From an uncultured Odoribacter sp. (lineage in GTDB: Bacteria; Bacteroidota; Bacteroidia; Bacteroidales; Marinifilaceae), in assembly GCA_910578105.1 (NCBI GenBank), contig CAJTPD010000008.1, forward strand, positions 108,964 through 172,963: a stretch of DNA of 64,000 bases, in the 5' to 3' direction. The translations under genes were made by a program, and so were the position numbers. Positions 44,116-52,043 of the stretch are shown piece by piece. The notes beneath the pieces were generated by a model, which ran no database searches, had not been told where the DNA came from, and saw only the letters and a program-made list of their open reading frames with translations. How positions within the stretch are numbered: position 1 is the first letter of the stretch; every line of letters starts with the position of its first letter.

Positions 44116-44153
44116 AAGGTTGTCTAAAATTTTTTTTGGACAACCTTATTTTT
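44116..44153 (+). terminator. Terminator after the RRM gene
   Basis: AAGGTTGTC (44116-44124) pairs with GACAACCTT (44139-44147), then a T-run. It overlaps the stop of the convergent gene. The arm matches the inverted repeat at 11513. Confidence 0.88.
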
Positions 44154-44745
44154 TGTATTTGGCTTTCAGATAAGCATATAACACTTTATGCAGAAGTGTT
44201 GCATTGGCTTTTTCCTCTGTTGTCAGGTTGGGATTGGTTTCTATGGCATTGCAGGCATCAATAATTTGTTCATCTCCGTTAATGAAGTCTGCTTCATTTT
44301 CTTCCAGATAAAACATATCAGACAATTGCATTTTTTCCAGGCATTCGATGGCCAGGGTTCGTGCCTGTAATCTGTTTTCTTCCCTGAATTGTGCCCAAAA
44401 GATTTCAATGATTGAATCAGTGAAAAAGTCACTGAAATAATGCAATAATAGCAACCTGCGTTTGTAAAATTCCGGGTTATTGTTTTCCGTATTCAGGATT
44501 GTCCCTAATGAAAGGTAGGCCAATTCTGCTGTTTCTATACTGTCTTCCTCTTCTTCGTCCAGTTCCAGCAACAGGGTTTTATAGAGAGCATCCGAAAATG
44601 GAGCCAGAAGTGCTTCTTCGACACTTTCCCGGTAATATTTGTGTCTGTTTTGCATAAGCAGCCGGAGATTTTGAATTAATTCCCGGCGGTTGCCGGATTG
44701 GCTGTGTTCTTGTATTGCCAATAATATTTTTTTTAACCCGGACAT
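44146..44745 (-). CDS. Hypothetical acidic helical protein
   Basis: A 199-residue, mostly helical protein with acidic clusters (LELDEEEEDSIETAELAYLSLG), no signal and no membrane segment, so probably cytoplasmic. The C-terminus is Lys-rich. I did not recognise a family. It starts 2 bp after the thiL stop, so the two are cotranscribed and possibly translationally coupled. Its stop lies within the convergent RRM terminator. Confidence 0.75.
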   Translation of the reverse strand: MSGLKKILLAIQEHSQSGNRRELIQNLRLLMQNRHKYYRESVEEALLAPFSDALYKTLLLELDEEEEDSIETAELAYLSLGTILNTENNNPEFYKRRLLLLHYFSDFFTDSIIEIFWAQFREENRLQARTLAIECLEKMQLSDMFYLEENEADFINGDEQIIDACNAIETNPNLTTEEKANATLLHKVLYAYLKAKYKK

Positions 44746-44747
44746 AT

Positions 44748-45800
44748 TTATGATTTAATTTCTTGGTTGTTGTTTTCGGAGAAATTTGTCCATCCCTGGG
44801 CTTTCAACTCAAAAGTGTTGCCATCACGGGTGGTCATCTGATAGCCTTCTGAAGCTTTACAGGTGTGTCCGATAACACTGATGCCGGGCAGGGTGGTCAG
44901 AATATCGTATTTATCCAGGGGGGCTGTAAATAACAGTTCGTAGTCTTCTCCTCCGGAGAGTGCACAGACTGTGGCATTCATGTTGAGTTCTTCTGCCATT
45001 TTGTAAGTCTGGTAATCTATGGGTATTTTTTCTTCAAAGATATTGCAACCGACTCCGGAATCTTTGCAGATATGCATAATTTCTGAGGCTAAGCCGTCTG
45101 AGATATCAATCATTGCTGTCGGGCATATTTCTTTTTCTTTCAGGAGTTGGATGATGTCTTTCCTGGCTTCCGGTTTGAGTTGACGTTCCAAAATGTATTC
45201 GTATCCGGCAAAATCCGGCTGGGATTGGTTGTTATCTTGGAATACCAGTTTTTCGCGTTCAAGTAATTGTAGCCCCATATAGGCAGCTCCCAGGTCACCG
45301 GTGGTACATATGAGTTCGTTTTCTTTGGCTGTGTTTCTGTAAACAATGTCTTTTTCTTCTGCTTCTCCCAAAACGGTAATACTGATGCATAGGCCTGTCC
45401 GGGAAGAAGTGGTATCGCCACCAATGAGGTCTATACCGTATTCTTCGCAGGCCAGATACATGCCGGCATAGAGTTCTTCCAGACTTTCGACGGAGAAGTG
45501 ATTGGACACGGCGATGGCTACTGTAATTTGTTTCGGAGTGCCGTTCATGGCATAGATGTCACTGGCATTGACAGCTACGGATTTGTATCCCAGGTGTTTT
45601 AAAGGGGTATAGGTCAAATCAAAATGTATGCCCTGAATCAGCATATCAGTGCTGACTAAAATTTTTTTGTTCTTATAGTCCAAAACGGCCGCATCATCGC
45701 CTACTCCTTTCCGGCTCGATGGGTTTTTCAATTGAATATTGCGGGTCAGGTGGTGGATTAAATTAAATTCTCCGAGTGTGGATAGTTCTGTATATTTCAT
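44748..45800 (-). CDS. thiL: Thiamine-monophosphate kinase
   Basis: A 350-residue kinase making thiamine pyrophosphate from thiamine monophosphate. GEFNLIHHLTR, the Gly-Asp pair GVGDDAAVL and STDMLIQGIHF (metal/ATP site), VAVNASDIYAMNGTP, GGDTTSS and the C-terminal LSGGEDYELLFT are in order. The frame extends upstream to 46016, but ThiL proteins start near this ATG (MKYTELSTLGEFNLI) and a promoter box is 27 bp before it, so I use 45800. No other thi gene or TPP riboswitch is in view. Confidence 0.93.
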   Translation of the reverse strand: MKYTELSTLGEFNLIHHLTRNIQLKNPSSRKGVGDDAAVLDYKNKKILVSTDMLIQGIHFDLTYTPLKHLGYKSVAVNASDIYAMNGTPKQITVAIAVSNHFSVESLEELYAGMYLACEEYGIDLIGGDTTSSRTGLCISITVLGEAEEKDIVYRNTAKENELICTTGDLGAAYMGLQLLEREKLVFQDNNQSQPDFAGYEYILERQLKPEARKDIIQLLKEKEICPTAMIDISDGLASEIMHICKDSGVGCNIFEEKIPIDYQTYKMAEELNMNATVCALSGGEDYELLFTAPLDKYDILTTLPGISVIGHTCKASEGYQMTTRDGNTFELKAQGWTNFSENNNQEIKS

Positions 45801-45826
45801 AACAGCAGATATTTCAGATTTCAGAA

Positions 45827-45834
45827 CAAAGGTA
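45827..45834 (-). promoter_or_regulatory. -7 promoter box for thiL
   Basis: TACCTTTG on the minus strand, 27 bp before the chosen thiL ATG; it lies inside the longer alternative ORF and argues against it. Confidence 0.65.
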
Positions 45835-46047
45835 GAATTTTTCCGGTAAGTTATCAATTTGTTTGGTTTTATGTCTTCGGATGAGGTTTGTCCAAGCATT
45901 ATATTGGTGATGAGTTTTTTGTATAAATTGGTTGAAGATACAGGGGACGGGGGTATTGTGTCACCTTTGATGACTTTAACATCCATTTGATATTTATTCG
46001 GAAATACCGGAAGCATTTAACTATACTGTGGTTCTGGACCTTTTAAA

Positions 46048-46065
46048 GTTCCCGAAATAGGGAAC
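46048..46065. promoter_or_regulatory. Inverted repeat GTTCCC-N6-GGGAAC upstream of suf
   Basis: A perfect 6-6-6 inverted repeat, 33 bp upstream of the sufB -7 box. It may be an operator for the suf operon or a small hairpin; no regulator gene adjoins it. Confidence 0.5.
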
Positions 46066-46097
46066 GGGAAAGATGTCGTGAAATGAAATAATTTTCA

Positions 46098-46105
46098 TAT
46101 TTTTG
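46098..46105 (+). promoter_or_regulatory. -7 promoter box for the suf operon
   Basis: TATTTTTG, 29 bp before the sufB ATG. Confidence 0.6.
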
Positions 46106-46134
46106 TGTTATCAATGCAAATTTGAAAGCAGAGC

Positions 46135-47571
46135 ATGAATGACAATATTATAGAGGAAGTTACCGGAAGTGAATATAAGTACGGTTTTGTGACGAATGTG
46201 GAGACGGAAACGATAGCCAAGGGTTTGAATGAGGGGGTGATCCGTGCTATTTCAGCTAAAAAGGAAGAACCGGAATGGTTGCTTGAGTTTCGGTTGCAGG
46301 CCTATCGGAAATGGCTGACTATGAAAATGCCGCGCTGGGCGCAATTGGATATTCCTGAAATTGATTATCAGGATATTGTGTATTATGCTGCTCCGAAGCA
46401 AAAGGAAAATAAAAGCTGGGATGAGATAGATCCGGAATTGAAGGCTACTTTTGATAAACTCGGGATTCCTTTGAGTGAGCAGATGGCTCTGTCCGGGGTG
46501 GCTGTGGATGCCGTGATGGACAGTGTTTCGGTGAAGACAACTTTTAAGGATACTTTGGCGGAAAGGGGGATTATTTTTTGTTCTTTTTCGGAGGCTGTAA
46601 AGAATCATCCGGATTTGGTGCGGAAATATTTAGGTTCTGTTGTTCCTTATACAGACAATTATTTTGCCGCTTTGAATTCGGCTGTATTCAGCGATGGGTC
46701 ATTTGTGTATATTCCGAAGGGAGTGCGTTGTCCGATGGAATTGTCTACGTATTTCCGGATTAATGCACAGAATACCGGTCAGTTTGAACGTACTTTGATT
46801 GTTGCCGATGATGATGCTTATGTTAGTTATCTGGAAGGTTGTACGGCTCCGCAACGAGATGAAAATCAATTGCATGCAGCTGTTGTTGAGATTGTTATAG
46901 AAAAAAATGCAGAGGTGAAATACAGTACGGTGCAAAATTGGTATCCCGGCGACAAGGATGGCAGGGGAGGGATTTATAATTTTGTCACTAAACGGGGGAT
47001 TTGCCGGGGAGAAAATGCCAAATTGATTTGGGCGCAGGTGGAGACGGGTTCTGCAATTACGTGGAAATATCCCAGCACTATACTGAAAGGTGACGGTTCT
47101 GTCAGTGAGTTTTATTCGGTGGCGGTCACCAATAATTACCAGCAGGCGGATACCGGGACAAAAATGATTCATATTGGTAATAATACCCGTAGCCGGATTG
47201 TTTCAAAGGGTATTTCTGCCGGATATAGCAGTAATTCTTACCGGGGGAAAGTGAAGGTGGTAAAGAGTTGCCGGAATGCCCGTAATTTTTCGCAGTGTGA
47301 TTCGCTTTTGTTGGGGGATAAATGCGGGGCTCATACTTTTCCTTATCTGGAGATAGCAAATCCTACAGCGCAGGTGGAGCATGAAGCCACGACTTCCAAA
47401 ATCGGGGAGGATCAGATTTTTTATTGTAATCAGCGGGGGATATCGGCAGAGGATGCGGTTGGACTTATTATTAAGGGTTATGCCGGCGATGTTTTGAACA
47501 AGATGCCGATGGAGTTTGCTGTGGAAGCTCAGAAATTGTTGCAGATCAGTCTGGAAGGCTCGGTCGGATAA
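46135..47571 (+). CDS. sufB: Fe-S cluster assembly protein SufB
   Basis: A 478-residue scaffold subunit of the SufBC2D complex. Conserved stretches include YYAAPKQKE, SFVYIPKGVRCPMELSTYFRI (trimmed in the middle here), YVSYLEGCTAPQRDENQLHAA, and near the end CDSLLLGDKCGAHTFPY and QRGISAEDAVGLIIKGY. The beta-helix core of SufB carries the conserved cysteines (CTAP, CDSL) thought to receive sulfur from SufS/SufE. First gene of sufBCDSE and SufT-like, with intergenic gaps of 17-67 bp. Confidence 0.97.
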   Translation: MNDNIIEEVTGSEYKYGFVTNVETETIAKGLNEGVIRAISAKKEEPEWLLEFRLQAYRKWLTMKMPRWAQLDIPEIDYQDIVYYAAPKQKENKSWDEIDPELKATFDKLGIPLSEQMALSGVAVDAVMDSVSVKTTFKDTLAERGIIFCSFSEAVKNHPDLVRKYLGSVVPYTDNYFAALNSAVFSDGSFVYIPKGVRCPMELSTYFRINAQNTGQFERTLIVADDDAYVSYLEGCTAPQRDENQLHAAVVEIVIEKNAEVKYSTVQNWYPGDKDGRGGIYNFVTKRGICRGENAKLIWAQVETGSAITWKYPSTILKGDGSVSEFYSVAVTNNYQQADTGTKMIHIGNNTRSRIVSKGISAGYSSNSYRGKVKVVKSCRNARNFSQCDSLLLGDKCGAHTFPYLEIANPTAQVEHEATTSKIGEDQIFYCNQRGISAEDAVGLIIKGYAGDVLNKMPMEFAVEAQKLLQISLEGSVG

Positions 47572-47614
47572 AATAGAGAGAGATGATTTATTGTGTTTAT
47601 AAAGTTATCACTTT

Positions 47615-48373
47615 ATGTTGAAGATTAAAAATTTACATGCCTCTGTTGAGGGGAAAGAAATATTAAAAGGGATTGACCTGGAGATAAATGCCGGGGAGAT
47701 TCATGCTATTATGGGACCTAATGGTGCCGGAAAGAGTACTTTATCTTCTGTGTTGACCGGACGTGAAAAGTTTGAGGTGACGGAAGGTGAGATTGAGTTT
47801 AACGGCAAGAATTTATTGGAACTACCGCCTGAGGACCGAGCCCGTGAGGGTATTTTTATGAGTTTTCAGTATCCGGTAGAGATTCCTGGTGTCAGTACGG
47901 TGAATTTTTTAAAGACGGCTGTAAATGAAATTCGTAAATATCATGGTTTGCCTCCTTATCCGGCCGCAGATTTCCTGAAGATGATCCGTCAGAAAATGGA
48001 ATTGGTAGGGATTGATAATAAGTTGCTGAACCGTTCTTTGAATGAGGGATTTTCCGGAGGTGAGAAAAAGAGGAATGAGATTTTTCAAATGGCAGTACTG
48101 GAGCCTAAACTGTCTATTTTGGATGAGACGGATTCCGGTTTGGATATAGATGCTTTGCGGACAGTGGCCGGGGGAGTAAATAAATTGAGACGTTCTGATA
48201 ATGCGACGATTGTGATTACTCATTATCAGCGTTTGTTGGATTATATTGTGCCTGACGTTGTTCATGTTTTGTATGATGGCCGGATTGTGAAGACTGCCGG
48301 GAAGGAGTTGGTAGCTGAGCTGGAGGAGAAGGGATATGATTGGATTAAGGAGGAAGTGAAAACTAACGTGTAA
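47615..48373 (+). CDS. sufC: Fe-S assembly ATPase SufC
   Basis: A 252-residue ABC-type ATPase. Walker A MGPNGAGKST (residues 33-42), Q-loop FMSFQYP, signature FSGGEKKRNEIFQ, and Walker B LSILDETDSGLDIDAL with the divergent Glu-Thr-Asp-Ser of SufC, then the switch His in VITHYQRLL. It powers conformational change of the SufB-SufD scaffold in the cytoplasm. Confidence 0.97.
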   Translation: MLKIKNLHASVEGKEILKGIDLEINAGEIHAIMGPNGAGKSTLSSVLTGREKFEVTEGEIEFNGKNLLELPPEDRAREGIFMSFQYPVEIPGVSTVNFLKTAVNEIRKYHGLPPYPAADFLKMIRQKMELVGIDNKLLNRSLNEGFSGGEKKRNEIFQMAVLEPKLSILDETDSGLDIDALRTVAGGVNKLRRSDNATIVITHYQRLLDYIVPDVVHVLYDGRIVKTAGKELVAELEEKGYDWIKEEVKTNV

Positions 48374-48433
48374 GTTTTGGGTGATAAATTGATGATAAGT
48401 GATTTTGGTCCGGAATCTAAAATTTGAAATGGG

Positions 48434-49795
48434 ATGAATGGTTTAGAAAAAGTAAATGCTGATTTTGTTACTCTTTTCAGGGATGGATATGTGCAGTTGG
48501 AGGCAGGATGCAGTGCTGTGATGAACGGTTGCCGGCAGGAGGCTTTTGAAAAGTTTATACAATCGGGCGGTATTCCTCAGAATACGGAGGATTATATTTA
48601 TGCTGACCTTATTCCTGTATTTAATAAGGATTATCGGGTTGTATTGAAGTATATCCGCCAGGATGTTGATATAAATGAGGTTTTCCGGTGTACGGTGACT
48701 GATTTGGTGACTGACCCTGTGCTTACGGTTAATGGTTGGTGGTTTGACGGGAATATGAAACCTGAGTTGCCGGAAGAGGTGGTGGTTTGCAGTTTGCAGG
48801 AAGCAAGTATGAAGTATCCGGATTTGTTTCTCCGGCATTATAATCGTTATGCCTTGCAAGCGTCTAAGGATGGATTAGTGTCTTTGAATACTGCTTTTGC
48901 TCAGGATGGGGTGTTTGTGTATGTGCCGGACGGAGTGGTGTTGAAGCGTCCTTTGCAGGTGATTAACTTGTTGCGGGCAAATGCCGGTTTGATGGGATTT
49001 CAGCGTAATTTGGTTATTTTGGGGAAGAATGCCCGGGCAACTGTTTTGGTTTGTGACCATACGCTTTCCAATCAGAATTTTCTGATGAATAATACAACAG
49101 AGGTTTGTTTGGGGGCTGATGCTCATCTGGATTATTATCAGGTGCAGAATCAGGGGTCGGGGGCTGCACAGATAAATTCTTTGTTTGTGTCGGAACAGCG
49201 GAATGCTGTTTTTGACAGTAATATTGTGTCTTTGTATGGCGGTTTTATCCGTAATAATATGTATGTTGCTTTGAATGAGGAAGGGGGAAATTGTAGTTTG
49301 TATGGCATGTATATTCTGGACAAGAAGCAGGTGGTGGATAATTTTTCTTATATAGACCATGTTGCTCCGCATTGTACCAGTAATGAACATTTCAAAGGTA
49401 TTATGGACGATTCATCGCTGGCTAATTTTAGCGGATGTATACGGGTTCGGCCGGATGCACAGCAGACTGAGGCTTATCAGGCGAATAATAATTTGTTATT
49501 ATCTGAGAATGCACGGATTAATGCTAAACCTCAGTTGATTATTGATGCTGATGATGTGAAATGCAGTCATGGAGCAACGGTAGGTCAGATTGATGAGGAG
49601 GCTATGTTTTATTTGCGTTCCCGGGGAATTGGCCGTGATGAGGCACGTATGATGATGATGTTCGGATTTGCGCATGATATTATCCGGCATGTAAAGTTGG
49701 ATCCGTTGCGGGAAAAGATAGATGATTTGATTGATAAGCGTTTGAGGGGGGAATTGTCGAAATGTCACAATTGCATGTTGCAATGTAAAAAATGA
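48434..49795 (+). CDS. sufD: Fe-S assembly protein SufD
   Basis: A 453-residue SufB paralogue. The beta-helix signature DGVFVYVPDGVVLKRPLQVINL, SGCIRVRPDAQQTEAYQANNNLLLSENARINAKP (both shortened), ADDVKCSHGATVGQIDEEAMFYLRSRG are SufD-like, with the conserved His in KCSHGA. It forms the other half of the scaffold with SufB and helps iron entry. In operon order between sufC and sufS. Confidence 0.96.
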   Translation: MNGLEKVNADFVTLFRDGYVQLEAGCSAVMNGCRQEAFEKFIQSGGIPQNTEDYIYADLIPVFNKDYRVVLKYIRQDVDINEVFRCTVTDLVTDPVLTVNGWWFDGNMKPELPEEVVVCSLQEASMKYPDLFLRHYNRYALQASKDGLVSLNTAFAQDGVFVYVPDGVVLKRPLQVINLLRANAGLMGFQRNLVILGKNARATVLVCDHTLSNQNFLMNNTTEVCLGADAHLDYYQVQNQGSGAAQINSLFVSEQRNAVFDSNIVSLYGGFIRNNMYVALNEEGGNCSLYGMYILDKKQVVDNFSYIDHVAPHCTSNEHFKGIMDDSSLANFSGCIRVRPDAQQTEAYQANNNLLLSENARINAKPQLIIDADDVKCSHGATVGQIDEEAMFYLRSRGIGRDEARMMMMFGFAHDIIRHVKLDPLREKIDDLIDKRLRGELSKCHNCMLQCKK

Positions 49796-49862
49796 GGCAA
49801 GTGTACCGGTTTGCAAATAATTGGTGCGATTCATTCAGGAATTTTATAAACCAATATTGACG

Positions 49863-51086
49863 ATGTTTGATGTAGAAAAGATTCGGGCTGATTTTCCGAT
49901 ATTGGAAGAAAAGGTATATAATAAACGTTTAGTGTATTTGGATAATGGTGCCACTACCCAGCGTCCGGTACAGGTCATTCAGAAAATGGATGAATATTAT
50001 TTGCATTATAATTCCAATGTCCATCGTGGAGTGCATTTTCTGAGTAATAAATGTACGGATGCTCATGAGGAGGCCAGGGAGTTGGTGCGTTCTTTTATTC
50101 ATGCGGCTACTGACCGGGAAATTATTTTTACCCGGGGGACGACAGAGGGTATCAATTTGGTTGCTTTTTCATTTGGAGAGGCTTTTGTCGGGGAAGGGGA
50201 TGAGATTTTGGTGACGGAGATGGAACATCATGCCAATATTGTTCCCTGGCAGATGTTGTGTGAACGCCGGAAAGCCCGGTTAAAAGTAATTCCGTTTCTG
50301 GATAACGGGGCACTGGATCTGAGTCAACTGGAGCATTTGCTGACGGAGAAAGTGAAGTTGGTGGGAGTGGCTTATGTTTCTAATGTACTGGGAACGGTAA
50401 ATCCGGTGAAGGCCATTATTGACCGGGCTCACGCTGTGGGAGCAAAAGTATTGGTGGATGCAGCTCAGGCTGTGCAGCATTTGCCGGTTGATGTCCGGCA
50501 GTTGGATTGTGATTTTTTGGTGTTTTCCGGTCATAAATTGTATGGTCCTACCGGTGTGGGTGTTTTGTATGGTAAGGAATCTTTGCTGGAACAAATGCCG
50601 CCCTGGCAGGGGGGAGGGGAAATGATTAGGGAGGTGCGTTTTGCTAAGACGACTTATAACGGCCTGCCTTTTAAGTTTGAGGCCGGAACTCCTGATTTTA
50701 TAGGTATTATAGGTTTGGGTGAGGCAATAAAATATGTCCGGCACGTGGGGATTGAAGAAATTGCAGCTTATGAACACGGGTTGTTGAAGTATGCCATGGA
50801 GCAGGTTGAGCGGGTGCCGGGTGTACGCATTTTTGGAACGGCTGACCGGAAGTCGTCGGTACTTTCGTTTGCGCTGGGAAACGTTCATCATTCGGATACC
50901 GGGGTTTTGTTGGATAAATTAGGGATAGCTGTCCGTACCGGTCAGTTGTGTGCCGAGCCGACGATGCAGCATTATGGAGTGACCGGGATGGTGCGTGCTT
51001 CTTTGGGCATGTATAATACCCGGGAAGAAATAGATATTTTTTGCGAAGGATTGCGGAAAGTGGGAAAAATGTTTCAGATGGGGTGA
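49863..51086 (+). CDS. sufS: Cysteine desulfurase SufS
   Basis: A 407-residue PLP enzyme taking sulfur from cysteine to a persulfide. The start at 49863 (MFDVEKIRADFP) gives the standard length; an upstream in-frame start at 49821 is rejected. LDNGATTQRP, HRGVHFLSN, TEMEHHANIVPWQ, LVDAAQAVQH, and Lys225 in FSGHKLYGPTG (PLP site) are present, with the sulfur-carrying Cys in RTGQLCAEP. It hands sulfur to SufE, whose gene follows 17 bp later. Confidence 0.96.
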   Translation: MFDVEKIRADFPILEEKVYNKRLVYLDNGATTQRPVQVIQKMDEYYLHYNSNVHRGVHFLSNKCTDAHEEARELVRSFIHAATDREIIFTRGTTEGINLVAFSFGEAFVGEGDEILVTEMEHHANIVPWQMLCERRKARLKVIPFLDNGALDLSQLEHLLTEKVKLVGVAYVSNVLGTVNPVKAIIDRAHAVGAKVLVDAAQAVQHLPVDVRQLDCDFLVFSGHKLYGPTGVGVLYGKESLLEQMPPWQGGGEMIREVRFAKTTYNGLPFKFEAGTPDFIGIIGLGEAIKYVRHVGIEEIAAYEHGLLKYAMEQVERVPGVRIFGTADRKSSVLSFALGNVHHSDTGVLLDKLGIAVRTGQLCAEPTMQHYGVTGMVRASLGMYNTREEIDIFCEGLRKVGKMFQMG

Positions 51087-51103
51087 TTAAATTTTAAAGA
51101 AAA

Positions 51104-51538
51104 ATGGGTACAATAGCAGAAATTGAAAAGGAAATAGTGGATGAATTTGCTGTCTTTGATGACTGGATGGACAAATATGCTTATTTGATAGAGATTGGTT
51201 CCGGACTGGAAGGGATGGACGAACAGTATAAGACGGAAGAGCATCTGATTAAGGGGTGTCAGTCCAGGGTATGGTTTCATGCTGAAATGAAGGACGGTTT
51301 GCTTTTTTTTACGGCTGATAGTGATGCTATCATTACGAAAGGAATAGCAGGTTTGCTACTTCGTGTTTTTTCAGGACAAAAGCCTGAGGATATTGTTCGG
51401 GCCGATTTAAAATTTGTTGATGAAATCGGTTTAACCCAGCATCTTTCTCCTACCCGGTCAAACGGATTGTTGTCTATGATAAAACAAATCCGTATGTATG
51501 CCATTGCTGCGGATGCAGGATTAAAGAGTGCGAAATAA
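51104..51538 (+). CDS. sufE: Sulfur acceptor SufE
   Basis: A 144-residue protein. FDDWMDKYAYLIEIGSGLEGM and the acceptor Cys in LIKGCQSRVWFHAEM are typical, with the C-terminal helix GLLSMIKQIRMYA. It takes persulfide sulfur from SufS and passes it to SufB. Confidence 0.96.
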   Translation: MGTIAEIEKEIVDEFAVFDDWMDKYAYLIEIGSGLEGMDEQYKTEEHLIKGCQSRVWFHAEMKDGLLFFTADSDAIITKGIAGLLLRVFSGQKPEDIVRADLKFVDEIGLTQHLSPTRSNGLLSMIKQIRMYAIAADAGLKSAK

Positions 51539-51567
51539 AAGTAAAGCGTTTTTTATATTAACGGAAT

Positions 51568-51882
51568 ATGTCTGTAAATACGATAAAAGAACTGATTGTT
51601 GAAAAGCTATGTACGGTTTATGACCCTGAAATTCCGGTTAATATCTGGGAGTTGGGATTGGTGTATGATATTGAATTTCCGAAGCCTGCCGAGGTGGTAA
51701 TCCATATGACACTGACTGCTCCCGGTTGTCCTATTGCGGATGAGATTGTCCAGCAGGTGCATGATGCTGTCATGGAAGTGGAAGGGATAGATTCTGTGAT
51801 TGTAAATTTGGTTTTTGAACCCATGTGGACCCCTGAGCGAATGAGTGAGGTGGCTAAACTGGAACTGGGGTATGATATTTGA
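51568..51882 (+). CDS. SufT-like MIP18/DUF59 protein
   Basis: A 104-residue DUF59 protein. TVYDPEIPVNIWELGLVYDIE and HMTLTAPGCPIADEI carry the conserved Asp-Pro-Glu and the reactive Cys of the family; NLVFEPMWTPERMS is the usual closing motif. It assists Fe-S maturation in Suf systems. It is last in the operon, and no sufA is present. Confidence 0.93.
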   Translation: MSVNTIKELIVEKLCTVYDPEIPVNIWELGLVYDIEFPKPAEVVIHMTLTAPGCPIADEIVQQVHDAVMEVEGIDSVIVNLVFEPMWTPERMSEVAKLELGYDI

Positions 51883-51967
51883 GTTTATGATTTAAAAATC
51901 AGCACTTGATGGATTGACAGACTGGAAGTTTCATCGTAAAATTTTGAGATATTAATACCGATAATTA

Positions 51968-51998
51968 TTGAATATCTTGAATATTTAACATACATTTA
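51968..51998 (+). promoter_or_regulatory. Candidate promoter for the DUF5723-SPOR gene
   Basis: -33 TTG (51968-51970), 20 bp, then TACATTTA (51991-51998), one mismatch at the final base. Confidence 0.4.
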
Positions 51999-52043
51999 CA
52001 CCCCGAAACTGTGTTATTGGTGTTAGAAATTCTTTTTAAGTGT

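Noticed and set aside
45801..46016. N-terminal extension of thiL to 46016
   Set aside because: A perfect promoter box lies inside it (45827-45834), and ThiL proteins normally start near MKYTELSTLGEF.
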